64,000 nucleotides of DNA from Pseudonocardia broussonetiae (GTDB lineage Bacteria; Actinomycetota; Actinomycetes; Mycobacteriales; Pseudonocardiaceae). Shown piece after piece: positions 32,449 through 40,230 of the stretch (its first letter is position 1; each line of letters starts with the position of its first letter). The stretch lies in NCBI RefSeq assembly GCF_013155125.1, contig NZ_CP053564.1:2363501-2427500 (forward strand), in the 5' to 3' direction. The position numbers and the translations under genes are program-made. The notes under the pieces are model-generated. The model saw only the letters and a list, made by a program, of their open reading frames with translations, did no database searches and had not been told where the DNA came from.

Positions 32449-35427
32449 TCAGACCGGGAGGCGCGGGCCGAGCAGCCCCCGGGCGTAGGCGACGCTGACC
32501 GCCTCCGTGCGGCTGGTGACGCCGAGCTTGGCCATCACCCGGGACAGGTGGACGCTCACCGTCTTCTCGCTGATGAACAGCGCGGCGCCGATCCGGCGGT
32601 TGGTGCCGCCCAGGGCCACCTGCTCCAGCACCGACCGCTCCCGGGGGGTGAGGACGTCGCCCGCGGGGGCGGGCGCGCCCGCGGGCGTGACGCCCGCCCG
32701 GGCGGCCAGCGCCCCGACGGCGTCGAGCAGCGGGGCGGCGCGCAGGGCGGTGGCCGTGCGGTGCGCGGCGGCGAGGTCGTCGGCCGCGCCGGGCGCGCCG
32801 GTGGCGAGCCGGGCCTCGGCGCGGAGCAGGGCGGCGCAGGCGCCGCGGTAGCCGAGCCCCGCCCGGACGACCGCCTCGGAGCCGCCGTCGACCTCGTAGC
32901 CGAACGCGGCGACGACGCCGTCCCACGCCGACGGGTCGGGCCCGGTGAGGCGGGTGAGCTCGGCGCGGGCGCGCAGCAGCCAGGCCCGGCCCTCGGGACC
33001 CATCTCGGTGCCGCGCGGCAGCCCGCGCCGGGCCGTCTCCTCCGCGACGCCGACCAGCAGCCGCGCCGCGTCCCGGGCCTCGCCGGCGTCGGCGCCCGCC
33101 GCGGCCCGCTGGGCGTGCGCGGCTACCCCGATCGCCGCCAGCGCGATGGCGCCGAACTGGAACGGCTCGATGGCGTCGAGCGCGGCCCGCGCCGCGGCCG
33201 CCCGGGCGACCGCCTCGTCGGGCTCGCCCCGCCACAGCGCCGACTCGGTGGCCGCGACGCCGAGGAACGTCACCGCCTGCACGTTCTCCGGGGGGCGGCG
33301 GCCGAGCTCGGCGTGGCGGCGCTCGACGACGTCGAACCGGCCGCGGGCCGCGGCCACGAGCAGCCCGGCGCCGACGAGGCGCGCCGAGACGCTGGCCGGC
33401 ACCGCCGCCCCGGCGAGGTCGGCGGCGGTCTCGGCGGCGTCCCAGTCTCCCGCGAGGAACCGGGCCACGACGTGGGCGACCCGGACGTCGAGCCCGGGCA
33501 TGCTCCAGCGCAGGCCGGTGGCCGCGGCCCGCCCCTCGCCCTCGGCGAGCTCGGCGGCGGCCGCGGTGAACCGGCACTCCTCCAGCAGCGAGAAGCCGAC
33601 GGCGGAGTAGGTGCGCAGCTCGGCCCCGAGGTCGCCGGCGCGGCGGGCCAGCGAGCGCGCGGCGGCCAGCCGCTCCCGGGCCTGCTCGGGCCGGCCGGAG
33701 TAGGCCTCGCAGCCCGCGATGGTGGCGAGCGCGTCGGCCGCGGCGGCCTGCGCGGCGTCGTCGTCGGGCAGCGCGGCCGCGACCTCCAGCGCCTGCTCGC
33801 CGCAGCGCACCGACGCCGGGAAGTCGTCGACCCGGTAGTGCGCGCGGGCCAGCACCGCGTGGCACCAGGCCAGCTCGCCCGACGGCGGCCCGCCCGCGAG
33901 CACGGCCAGCGACTGCTCCGCGGCGGCGCGGGCCTCGCGCAGGTCGTCGCCGCGGTCGACGAGCCGCATCGCGTACTTCAGGCGCGTCTTCGCCGTGAGC
34001 ACCGGATCGCCGCGGCGCTCGGCGATCTCCAGCGCGCGCCGGCCCAGCGCCGAGCCGCGCTCGGGGTCGCCCGTGGCGCTCGCCGCCCAGGCCGCCATCC
34101 GCGTGACCTCGTGCTCGGCCGTCCCGGCCACCTCCTCGGCGCCGGGCACCGCCGACCACAGCTCGAGCGCGCGCTCGGCGTGCAGCAGCAGCTCGGCCGG
34201 GGCCTCCTGCTCGTCGGCCTCGCGCGCGGCCCGGACCGACGCGGCGAGCGCGGTGGGCAGGTCGTGCGCGGCCAGCGCGTGGTGGGCGAGCAGCGCGGCC
34301 CGGCCGGGCTCGTCGGGCGCGGAGGGGTCGGCCAGCAGCGCGGCGAACGCGGCGTGCAGGCGGCTGCGCTCGCCGGGCAGCAGGTCGTGGTGGATGGCCT
34401 CGCGCAGCAGGGCGTGGCGGAAGGCGTAGCCGTCGGTGCCCGGCGCCGAGGTCGTCTCGTCGGTGACCAGCACGTGGTGGTGCACGGCCTCGCGCAGCCC
34501 GAGCTCCAGCTCGTCGACGTCGAGTCCGGCGACGGCGGCGAGCTGGTCGTGGCGCACGCGCCGCCCGCCGACCGACGCCACCCGCAGCAGCCGCTGCGTG
34601 GTCGGGCTGAGGCTCTCGACCCGGGCCAGCAGCACCTCGACGAGGCTGTGCGGCAGCCCGTCGGAGCAGGCGGAGACGAGCTCCTCGGCGAAGAACGCGT
34701 TGCCCTCGCTGCGCCGGGCGACGCTGTGCAGCAGCGGCGGCGCGAGCGACCCGTCGGCGAGCAGGCGCACCAGCGACAGCGCGTCGTCGGGGCCGAGCGG
34801 GCCCAGCTCCAGCCGCTCGACGGCCGGCAGCCGCACCAGCTCGGAGAGCACGGGCCGCAGCGGGTGGCGGCGGTGCAGGTCGTCGGAGCGGTAGGTGGCC
34901 AGCACGACCAGGCGCTGCGCGTCGAGCCGGGACAGCAGGAAGACGAGCAGGTCGCGGCTGGAGCGGTCGGCCCAGTGCAGGTCCTCGACGACGACGAGCG
35001 CGGGCCGCTCGGCGGTGAGCTCGTCGAGCACCGACAGCACGGCGTCGAACACGCGGAGCTGGCCCAGTGCGCGGTCGCCGCCCGGCTCGCCCCGGGGCGG
35101 GCCGTCGGGCAGCAGGTGGCGCAGCGCCTCGTGCCCGGCGACCAGCTCGCGCGGCAGCGACCCCACGATCTCGGCGAACGGGAGGTAGGGCAGCGCGGCC
35201 TCGGCGGTGTCGAGGCAGCGCCCGGTGAGCACGGTGAAGCCGGACGCGGTGGCCCGGGCCGCCGCCTCGGCCACGAGCCGCGACTTGCCGACGCCCGCCT
35301 CGCCCGACAGCAGCACCCCGGCCGGGGTGCCCGCGGCGGCGCGCCCGAGCGCGGCGGTGAGCGCCGAGACCTCGTCCCGGCGGCCCACCAGCCCGATCCC
35401 GACCCCCAGCCGCGTCACGCCGGTCAT
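32449..35427 (-). CDS. Large ATP-binding LuxR-family (MalT/LAL-type) regulator
   Basis: This 992-residue regulator has an N-terminal AAA/NTPase with Walker A GEAGVGKSRLV near residue 44 and Walker B-like LVVVEDLHWAD near residue 147. A long alpha-helical TPR-like sensor region (about 350-900) follows, then a C-terminal LuxR helix-turn-helix LTPRERSVLEQVALGGTNRR with ISEKTVSVHLSRVMAKLGV. The LAL group binds ligands via the TPR region. ATG 35427 is chosen because it overlaps the stop of the upstream small gene (ATGA). Targets are unknown. Confidence 0.9.
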   Translation of the reverse strand: MTGVTRLGVGIGLVGRRDEVSALTAALGRAAAGTPAGVLLSGEAGVGKSRLVAEAAARATASGFTVLTGRCLDTAEAALPYLPFAEIVGSLPRELVAGHEALRHLLPDGPPRGEPGGDRALGQLRVFDAVLSVLDELTAERPALVVVEDLHWADRSSRDLLVFLLSRLDAQRLVVLATYRSDDLHRRHPLRPVLSELVRLPAVERLELGPLGPDDALSLVRLLADGSLAPPLLHSVARRSEGNAFFAEELVSACSDGLPHSLVEVLLARVESLSPTTQRLLRVASVGGRRVRHDQLAAVAGLDVDELELGLREAVHHHVLVTDETTSAPGTDGYAFRHALLREAIHHDLLPGERSRLHAAFAALLADPSAPDEPGRAALLAHHALAAHDLPTALAASVRAAREADEQEAPAELLLHAERALELWSAVPGAEEVAGTAEHEVTRMAAWAASATGDPERGSALGRRALEIAERRGDPVLTAKTRLKYAMRLVDRGDDLREARAAAEQSLAVLAGGPPSGELAWCHAVLARAHYRVDDFPASVRCGEQALEVAAALPDDDAAQAAAADALATIAGCEAYSGRPEQARERLAAARSLARRAGDLGAELRTYSAVGFSLLEECRFTAAAAELAEGEGRAAATGLRWSMPGLDVRVAHVVARFLAGDWDAAETAADLAGAAVPASVSARLVGAGLLVAAARGRFDVVERRHAELGRRPPENVQAVTFLGVAATESALWRGEPDEAVARAAAARAALDAIEPFQFGAIALAAIGVAAHAQRAAAGADAGEARDAARLLVGVAEETARRGLPRGTEMGPEGRAWLLRARAELTRLTGPDPSAWDGVVAAFGYEVDGGSEAVVRAGLGYRGACAALLRAEARLATGAPGAADDLAAAHRTATALRAAPLLDAVGALAARAGVTPAGAPAPAGDVLTPRERSVLEQVALGGTNRRIGAALFISEKTVSVHLSRVMAKLGVTSRTEAVSVAYARGLLGPRLPV

Positions 35428-35651
35428 CGTGGCACGAGGCACCGACGTTCTCCGGGCGTTCCGCCGAGGGCGGACGGGTCCGGCGGCGCGGGCGGCTCCG
35501 GCGGTGCGGGCTGCGGTGCGGCCGGGCGTCGCCGGGCGTCGCGGCGCGCCGCCCGGGCCAGGCGCCCGAGGCGGAAGCCCTCGGCCTCGGCGAGCAGCTC
35601 GCGGTGGCGCAGGTCGGCGGTGAGGGTCAGGTGCGGCGAGTCGAAGAACAT
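35424..35651 (-). CDS. Small basic protein translated ahead of the LuxR regulator
   Basis: 75 residues: MFFDSPHLTLTADLRHRELL followed by an Arg/Ala-rich helix (GRLARAARRDARRRPA) and a proline-rich tail. Similar short proteins with an aromatic N-terminus and a basic helix are common in actinobacteria, of unknown role. Its TGA overlaps the LuxR ATG as ATGA, so it probably couples translation of the regulator. No clear Shine-Dalgarno. Confidence 0.6.
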   Translation of the reverse strand: MFFDSPHLTLTADLRHRELLAEAEGFRLGRLARAARRDARRRPAAPQPAPPEPPAPPDPSALGGTPGERRCLVPR

Positions 35652-35741
35652 GGGACGAGCCTCGTGCTGAGGCCGGTCCGCGGGCATCGGGCGATCACGC
35701 CGATCCCGCCCGCCTCCCGCGCCGCCCGCCGTAAGGGGCCC

Positions 35742-36962
35742 TCAGTGCTCCTCCTCGGAGCGGCCGTCGGTGCCCGCCACCGCGTCGGCGGCGGGAGAGC
35801 AGGGGTCGGTGTGCCACCAGCCGAACGGGTCGGGCAGCGCGCTCCACGCGCCGGGGCCGGCCGCGAGCTCGGCGTCGGTCAGCAGGGCGCCGCGCAGCGC
35901 GGCGTCGATCTCGTCGGGGTCGGCGTCGTGGGCGAGCACGACCACGTCCTGCGCGCGGTCGCCGAAGCGCGGGTGCCAGCCCAGCGACGCGATCGCGCGC
36001 CGCTCCGCCGACGCCGCCTCCCAGGCCTCGTCGCCGGCCCCGTCGAGCCAGTCGCCGGCGTGCCCGACGCGCAGCCCGCCGCCCGCCGACTCCAGCCACA
36101 GCACGGCGTCGGGGCGGGTCGCGAGCCAGAGGCGGCCGCGGGCGCGGACGACGCCGTCGAGCAGGACGTCGAGCGCGTCGTGCAGGCGCCCGGGGTGGAA
36201 CGGGCGGCGCGCGGAGAACACGACGAGCCGGACGCCGCAGTCGGCGTCGAGCGGGGGAGACCCGCGCAGCAGCGCCGCGTGGACGTCGGCGGGCCGCCCG
36301 CGCCGCACGGCGGAGGCGAGGAACACCCGGTCGTCCAGCTCGCGGACCGGCAGCCGCGGGGCGCCGGGCACGAGCCGGGCGAGCACGGCGTCGAGCCGGG
36401 CGCGCTCCCACGCGTCGGCGGTGCCGGTGAGAACGATCAGGTCGGCGAACTCCGCCTGCCCGACGGCGACCTGCGCGACGGTGCGCTCGTCGTCCGGCAG
36501 CTCCGGGCAGCCGCGCGCGGGCAGCGTCGCGTCGCCGGTGGCGTCGGCGAGCCAGGTGCCGGCGTCGACGACCGCGACGACGCCGCGCAGGTCGACCTCG
36601 TCGGCGACGGTCGTGCCGTCGACCAGCACGTGCAGCAGAGCCCAGCACACCTGCTCGGGTTCGAGCACGGGGTCCAGGTGCAGCACGATCCGCGCCGGGC
36701 CGCCGGGGGCGGCGAGCGCGTGCAGCTGCGGGAGCAGGTCCTCGCGCAGCGTGCAGGAGACGCAGCCGTGGGCCAGCTCGACGGTGGTGGTGACGTCGTC
36801 GTGGCGGGTGCGCAGCCGGCGGTGCACCAGGCCTGCGCCGACGTCGCGCAGGTCGTGGTGCAGGACGGCGGCGTCGGGGTCGAGGGCGCGGATGCGGGTG
36901 ACGAAGTCCTCGACGCCGGGCGCGGTCGGCCCGGTCAGCACGAGGAGCTCGGGGCGGGGCAC
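35742..36962 (-). CDS. mrf: Ribosome hibernation factor-recruiting protein MRF (CobW-like)
   Basis: 406 residues, CobW/P47K-like. The cysteine motif AHGCVSCTLREDLLPQL near residue 67 and C-terminal FSARRPFHPGRLHDALDVLL, WLESAGGGLRVGHAG (about 265-335) match mycobacterial MRF/Rv0106-type proteins. The N-terminal P-loop position reads LTGPTAPGVEDF with no GKT/S, so GTP binding is doubtful despite the family name; other MRF-type sequences I know also lack it. In mycobacteria MRF brings hibernation factor MPY to cysteine-free ribosomes under zinc starvation. It diverges from the Zur-like site and the paralogous r-protein operon. Confidence 0.85.
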   Translation of the reverse strand: MPRPELLVLTGPTAPGVEDFVTRIRALDPDAAVLHHDLRDVGAGLVHRRLRTRHDDVTTTVELAHGCVSCTLREDLLPQLHALAAPGGPARIVLHLDPVLEPEQVCWALLHVLVDGTTVADEVDLRGVVAVVDAGTWLADATGDATLPARGCPELPDDERTVAQVAVGQAEFADLIVLTGTADAWERARLDAVLARLVPGAPRLPVRELDDRVFLASAVRRGRPADVHAALLRGSPPLDADCGVRLVVFSARRPFHPGRLHDALDVLLDGVVRARGRLWLATRPDAVLWLESAGGGLRVGHAGDWLDGAGDEAWEAASAERRAIASLGWHPRFGDRAQDVVVLAHDADPDEIDAALRGALLTDAELAAGPGAWSALPDPFGWWHTDPCSPAADAVAGTDGRSEEEH

Positions 36963-36996
36963 GGGACCTCCAGGGGTGGGGTACCGTGGAGCCTAG

Positions 36997-37015
36997 TTGA
37001 AAACGAATGTCGTTA
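36997..37015. promoter_or_regulatory. Putative Zur operator
   Basis: TTGAAAACGAATGTCGTTA between mrf and the cysteine-free r-protein operon holds AACGA-ATG-TCGTT (37002-37014), a perfect palindrome resembling actinobacterial Zur boxes (TGAAAAnnATTnTCA-like). Its place between two Zur-type targets supports zinc-responsive repression of both. Confidence 0.65.
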
Positions 37016-37030
37016 GCGAGGAGGTGGGTC

Positions 37031-37198
37031 ATGGCCCGCAGCAACGAGCTCCGGCCGGTCGTGAAGATGCGCTCGACGGCCGGCACCGGCACCACGTACG
37101 TCACGCGCAAGAACCGGCGCAACGACCCGGACCGCATGACCCTGCGCAAGTACGACCCGGTCGTCCGGCGCCACGTCGACTTCCGCGAGGAGCGCTGA
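37031..37198 (+). CDS. rpmG: 50S ribosomal protein bL33, cysteine-free paralog
   Basis: 55 residues ([20 protein letters not shown] ... [20 protein letters not shown]). It contains no cysteine, unlike the CxxC/CxxC copy encoded at 38269. Such C-minus paralogs replace the zinc-binding protein in the ribosome during zinc limitation, freeing zinc. First gene of a four-gene r-protein operon behind the Zur-like site; GAGGTGGGTC precedes the ATG. Confidence 0.95.
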   Translation: MARSNELRPVVKMRSTAGTGTTYVTRKNRRNDPDRMTLRKYDPVVRRHVDFREER

Positions 37199-37199
37199 G

Positions 37200-37439
37200 G
37201 TGGCCGTCCGTCCCGTCCGCGTGCTGCGGAAGAAGACCAACCCGCTGCACGCGAAGAAGATCACCGAGGTCGACTGGAAGGACACGGCGCTGCTGCGCCA
37301 GTTCGTCTCCGACCGCGGCAAGATCCGCGCGCGGCGGGTGACCGGCCTGACGCCCCAGCAGCAGCGGCAGGTCGCCGTCGCCATCCGCAACGCCCGCGAG
37401 ATGGCACTGCTGCCCCACCCGCACGCCGGGAGGAGCTGA
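37200..37439 (+). CDS. rpsR: 30S ribosomal protein bS18, cysteine-free paralog
   Basis: 79 residues from GTG 37200, two bases after the bL33 stop. Contains the bS18 core [24 protein letters not shown] region and [20 protein letters not shown]. The N-terminal CxxC found in zinc-type bS18 is absent. Second gene of the zinc-starvation operon. Confidence 0.95.
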   Translation: MAVRPVRVLRKKTNPLHAKKITEVDWKDTALLRQFVSDRGKIRARRVTGLTPQQQRQVAVAIRNAREMALLPHPHAGRS

Positions 37440-37441
37440 CC

Positions 37442-37672
37442 GTGTCGAGGCGCTGCCAGCTGACCGGGCGCCAGCCCGGCTTCGGCAACACCGTGTCCCA
37501 CTCCCACCGGCGCACGAGCCGCCGCTGGGACCCGAACATCCAGGTGAAGCGCTACCGCGTCGAGGGCCGGACGGTGCGCCTGCGCCTGACCGCCGACGCG
37601 ATCCGCACGATCGACCGCATCGGCATCGACGCCGCGGTGGCCCGCATCCGCGCCCAAGGGGGGAAGGTCTGA
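37442..37672 (+). CDS. rpmB: 50S ribosomal protein bL28 paralog
   Basis: 76 residues from GTG 37442: [20 protein letters not shown] and [20 protein letters not shown] are bL28 signatures. It has a single N-terminal Cys but not the four ligands of the zinc form. Third gene of the operon; its stop overlaps the ATG of rpsN by one base. Confidence 0.95.
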   Translation: MSRRCQLTGRQPGFGNTVSHSHRRTSRRWDPNIQVKRYRVEGRTVRLRLTADAIRTIDRIGIDAAVARIRAQGGKV

Positions 37673-37977
37673 TGGCGAAGACCAGCAAGATCGTGAAGAA
37701 CGAGCGGCGCAAGGCCGTGGTGGCGCGGCACGCGGAGCGCCGCGCCCAGCTCAAGGCCGTCATCGCGCGGCCGACCACGTCCGACGACGAGCGCGCCGCC
37801 GCCGTCCGCGAACTCCGCCGCCAGCCGCGCGACGCGAGCGCCACGCGCGTGCGCAACCGGGACGCCTCCGACGGCCGCCCGCGCGGTCACCTGCGCAAGT
37901 TCGGCCTGTCGCGGGTGAAGTTCCGGGACCTCGCGCACGCCGGTCACCTGCCGGGGGTGCGCACGTCGAGCTGGTGA
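37672..37977 (+). CDS. rpsN: 30S ribosomal protein uS14, cysteine-free long form
   Basis: 101 residues ([20 protein letters not shown] ... [19 protein letters not shown]). It is the long, zinc-independent uS14 type; no CxxC is present. It ends the four-gene operon. The stop codon is inside a perfect 9-bp inverted repeat that probably terminates transcription. Confidence 0.95.
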   Translation: MAKTSKIVKNERRKAVVARHAERRAQLKAVIARPTTSDDERAAAVRELRRQPRDASATRVRNRDASDGRPRGHLRKFGLSRVKFRDLAHAGHLPGVRTSSW

Positions 37978-37992
37978 ACGGGTCCCGTTCAC
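37974..37992 (+). terminator. Perfect inverted repeat over the rpsN stop
   Basis: GTGAACGGG-T-CCCGTTCAC, 9-bp arms, contains the rpsN TGA. The one-base centre disfavours a simple RNA hairpin (inner pairs would open), so it might instead be a protein-binding palindrome; it also overlaps the likely -35 of the tRNA-Thr promoter. Confidence 0.5.
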
Positions 37993-38017
37993 GGGTGCCG
38001 CGGAGGGTGTGTAGCAT
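37988..38017 (+). promoter_or_regulatory. Promoter for tRNA-Thr/tRNA-Met/rpmG-had transcript
   Basis: TTCACG (37988-37993) and TAGCAT (38012-38017) are separated by 18 bases and lie about 40 bases before tRNA-Thr. This is the best housekeeping-type promoter in the gap. Confidence 0.5.
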
Positions 38018-38057
38018 CGTTTCCGGCCGCGGAGATGTACCACCGTGGGCCCGTGCC

Positions 38058-38130
38058 GCCCCTTTAGCTCAGTCGGCAGAGCGTCTCCATGGTAAGGAGA
38101 AGGTCTACGGTTCGATTCCGTAAAGGGGCT
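38058..38130 (+). tRNA. tRNA-Thr (GGT)
   Basis: Acceptor GCCCCTT (38058-38064) pairs with AAGGGGC (38123-38129), discriminator T. The anticodon loop CATGGTAA gives GGT. T-loop GGTTCGATTCC. CCA not encoded. In mycobacteria the same tRNA-Thr/tRNA-Met pair precedes rpmG-hadA. Confidence 0.96.
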
Positions 38131-38158
38131 CGGTGAGGTGGCGCCAGTCACTTCTCAT

Positions 38159-38234
38159 AGCGGTGTAGCTCAGCTGGTAGAGCAAGCGGCTCATAATCGC
38201 TGTGTCGCCGGTTCAAGTCCGGCCACCGCTACCA
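38159..38234 (+). tRNA. tRNA-Met (CAT), elongator
   Basis: Acceptor AGCGGTG (38159-38165) pairs with CACCGCT (38224-38230), discriminator A, with CCA encoded. The anticodon loop CTCATAA gives CAT. A1-U72 pairing and lack of the initiator C1-A72 mismatch with GGG/CCC anticodon stem indicate an elongator tRNA. Confidence 0.93.
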
Positions 38235-38268
38235 GTTCCACTGACAGACAAGCATGGAGGCACCCGCG

Positions 38269-38436
38269 ATGGGTAAGGCCACGGACGTCCGGCCGAAGAT
38301 CACGCTGGCGTGCGAGCAGTGCAAGCACCGCAACTACATCACGAAGAAGAACCGGCGCAACGATCCTGACCGCCTCGCGGTCAAGAAGTTCTGCTCCAAC
38401 TGCGGCACGCACCGCGAGCACCGCGAGACCCGCTGA
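38269..38436 (+). CDS. rpmG: 50S ribosomal protein bL33, zinc-binding form
   Basis: 55 residues ([20 protein letters not shown] ... [17 protein letters not shown]) with two CxxC pairs (CEQC, CSNC) for one zinc. It is the housekeeping counterpart of the cysteine-free paralog 1.2 kb upstream. ATG 38269 is chosen because [10 protein letters not shown] is the normal start; an upstream in-frame ATG adds five residues. Confidence 0.95.
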   Translation: MGKATDVRPKITLACEQCKHRNYITKKNRRNDPDRLAVKKFCSNCGTHREHRETR

Positions 38437-38438
38437 CG

Positions 38439-38885
38439 GTGCCCGACGCCTCGTTCGTCGGCACGGCACTGGCGCCCTCGGCGCCGTACCTGGTCGGCCG
38501 GGAGAAGATCAAGGAATTCGCCCTCGCCATCGGCGAGGGCGCTTCCGTGTGCACCGACCTCGACGCGGCCACGGCCGCGGGTCATCCCGACCTCGTCGCG
38601 CCGCCGACGTTCGCCGTCACGTTCACGATGCCGCTGATCGAGGGCTTCCTGCGCGACCCGGCGTTCGGCTGGGACTACTCGCGCATGGTGCACGGCGACC
38701 AGACGATCGTGCTGCACCGCCCGATCCACGGCGGCGACGAGCTGGTCACCACGATCCACGTGGAGGACCTCAGCAGCCGCGCCGGCAGCCACATGCTGAC
38801 GCTGCGCTGCGAGATCGCCGATGCCGCGGGCACCGCGGTCGCCACCACGAAGGCGCTGCTGGTGACGCAGGGGGAGGCGTCGTGA
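38439..38885 (+). CDS. hadA: (3R)-hydroxyacyl-ACP dehydratase subunit HadA
   Basis: 148 residues, two bases after rpmG, GTG start. MaoC-like N-terminal-type hotdog: VGTALAPSAPYLVGREKIKE, VAPPTFAVTF and YSRMVHGDQTIVLHRPIHGG. HadA is the stabilising, non-catalytic partner of HadB in dehydration of beta-hydroxyacyl-ACP during type II fatty/mycolic acid elongation. Synteny rpmG-hadA-hadB-tRNA-Trp-secE is as in mycobacteria. Its stop overlaps hadB (GTGA). Confidence 0.93.
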   Translation: MPDASFVGTALAPSAPYLVGREKIKEFALAIGEGASVCTDLDAATAAGHPDLVAPPTFAVTFTMPLIEGFLRDPAFGWDYSRMVHGDQTIVLHRPIHGGDELVTTIHVEDLSSRAGSHMLTLRCEIADAAGTAVATTKALLVTQGEAS

Positions 38886-39307
38886 GCGGCCCGGGCCCCG
38901 GCATCGTCGAGAAGGGCACCGAGCTGCCGCCGCTGGAGCTGCGGGTCACCCGCGCCGACCTCGTCCGCTACGCGGGCGCGTCCGGCGACCTCAACCCGAT
39001 CCACTGGAGCGACCGCGTCGCCACCGGCGTCGGCCTGCCCGGCGTCATCGCGCACGGGATGCTGACGATGGCCCTGGCCGGCCGGCTCGTCACGCAGTGG
39101 GTGGGCGACCCGTCGGCCGTGCGCAGCTACGGCGTCCGCTTCACCCGGCCCGTCGTCGTCCCCGACGACGACGAGGGTGCGCTCCTGGAGCTCTCGGGCA
39201 AGGTCACCGACGTGACCGACGGGATCGCCAGGGTCGCCATCACGGCCCGCTCCGCGGGGAAGACCGTGCTCGGCCGGGCCGTCGCCGAGGTCGCGCTCCC
39301 CGCGTGA
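38882..39307 (+). CDS. hadB: (3R)-hydroxyacyl-ACP dehydratase subunit HadB
   Basis: 141 residues from GTG 38882. The catalytic hydratase-2 motif GDLNPIHWSDRVATGVGLPG (about residues 38-57) supplies Asp and His, followed by VIAHGMLTMALAGR. HadB carries the active site of the HadAB dehydratase. No hadC follows, in contrast to mycobacteria where HadBC handles longer mycolate chains, suggesting no or different long mycolate synthesis here. Confidence 0.93.
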   Translation: MSGPGPGIVEKGTELPPLELRVTRADLVRYAGASGDLNPIHWSDRVATGVGLPGVIAHGMLTMALAGRLVTQWVGDPSAVRSYGVRFTRPVVVPDDDEGALLELSGKVTDVTDGIARVAITARSAGKTVLGRAVAEVALPA

Positions 39308-39383
39308 TCCACCCCGGTGCGCCCGCCCGCGGGCGGAGGGTCGATGCTGCCCGGCGGAAGCCACCGACCGGAGGGAGCACGAC

Positions 39384-39593
39384 GTGAAGTTCGGCAAGCT
39401 CGTGGACAAGGCGTGGGAGGAGAAGACCGCGGAGGAGATCCTCGCGGCCCCGCCCTCGGCGCTCGAGGGGCTCAGCGAGCGCCACGACGCGCTCCTGAAG
39501 GACCTGGGCATCAAGACCGTGGCCGACCTCGGCAACTGGAAGTACGCCCAGCGCGCCGCGGCGCTCGTGTCGCTGGCCCCGCTCGACAAGTAG
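39384..39593 (+). CDS. Small conserved helix-hairpin-helix-like protein
   Basis: 69 residues from GTG 39384 (KFGKLVDKAWEEKTAEEILA ... GIKTVADLGNWKYAQRA). The C-half DLGIKTVADLGNWKY resembles a helix-hairpin-helix such as in RpoA C-terminal or ComEA-like folds. GGAGGGAGC precedes the start. It occupies the slot of hadC in the mycobacterial gene order. Function unknown. Confidence 0.7.
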   Translation: MKFGKLVDKAWEEKTAEEILAAPPSALEGLSERHDALLKDLGIKTVADLGNWKYAQRAAALVSLAPLDK

Positions 39594-39698
39594 GGCGGGC
39601 GGAAGCGCTCCGCCGGGTGCCGTACACTCGTCGTGCTGGGTGCGTCGTCATGCGACGCACCCCTCCGCAGGCGGGCAGGTCCCTCGGCGGAGTGGTCT

Positions 39699-39771
<73 letters not shown>

Positions 39772-39854
39772 CACTGCGTACAGGACGGACAGCAGCGGGA
39801 TCCGACCGGCAGTTCGTGCCGGTCGGTACCCCGCCGGCGAGCTGGAGGACGGGC

Positions 39855-40196
39855 GTGACGGACGATCGCGAGGCGAGTGGTGACGGGCGGGAACGCCCGG
39901 ACTCCGCTGCCGACCGTCGGGGTCGACGGGCCGGCTCCACGCCGGCCGGCGACGGCGACAAGGGTCGGGCCACCGCGGTCCGTGACGGCCGTCCGGCGAA
40001 GGCGTCCCTGCCCAGCAGGGTGGTCCGGTTCCTGCGCGAGGTGGTAGCAGAGCTGCGCAAGGTCATCTGGCCGACGCGCAACCAGCTGATCACCTACACG
40101 ATCGTCGTGCTGGTCTTCGTGTCGTTCATGGTCGCGCTGGTCGCACTGCTGGATCTGGTGTTCGCGCAGGGTGTCACGTACCTGTTCGGCACGTGA
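39855..40196 (+). CDS. secE: Preprotein translocase subunit SecE
   Basis: 113 residues. A charged, disordered N-terminal extension (about 1-55) precedes the conserved amphipathic helix [20 protein letters not shown] and a single membrane helix (about 84-108). SecE clamps the SecY channel. GTG 39855 with GGAGG (39844-39848) upstream gives [11 protein letters not shown]; the frame is open upstream through the tRNA and is not coding there. Confidence 0.95.
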   Translation: MTDDREASGDGRERPDSAADRRGRRAGSTPAGDGDKGRATAVRDGRPAKASLPSRVVRFLREVVAELRKVIWPTRNQLITYTIVVLVFVSFMVALVALLDLVFAQGVTYLFGT

Positions 40197-40230
40197 CCCG
40201 GTACGACACGGAGAAGGAAGCGAGACGCAC

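Noticed and set aside
32320..35670. 1116-residue plus-strand open frame over the LuxR regulator
   Set aside because: It is a low-complexity Arg/Gly/Ala translation of the antisense strand, typical of very GC-rich DNA; the minus-strand frame has domain homology.
38159..38234. Initiator tRNA-Met
   Set aside because: It has a paired first acceptor position and lacks the three G-C pairs of the initiator anticodon stem, so it is an elongator.
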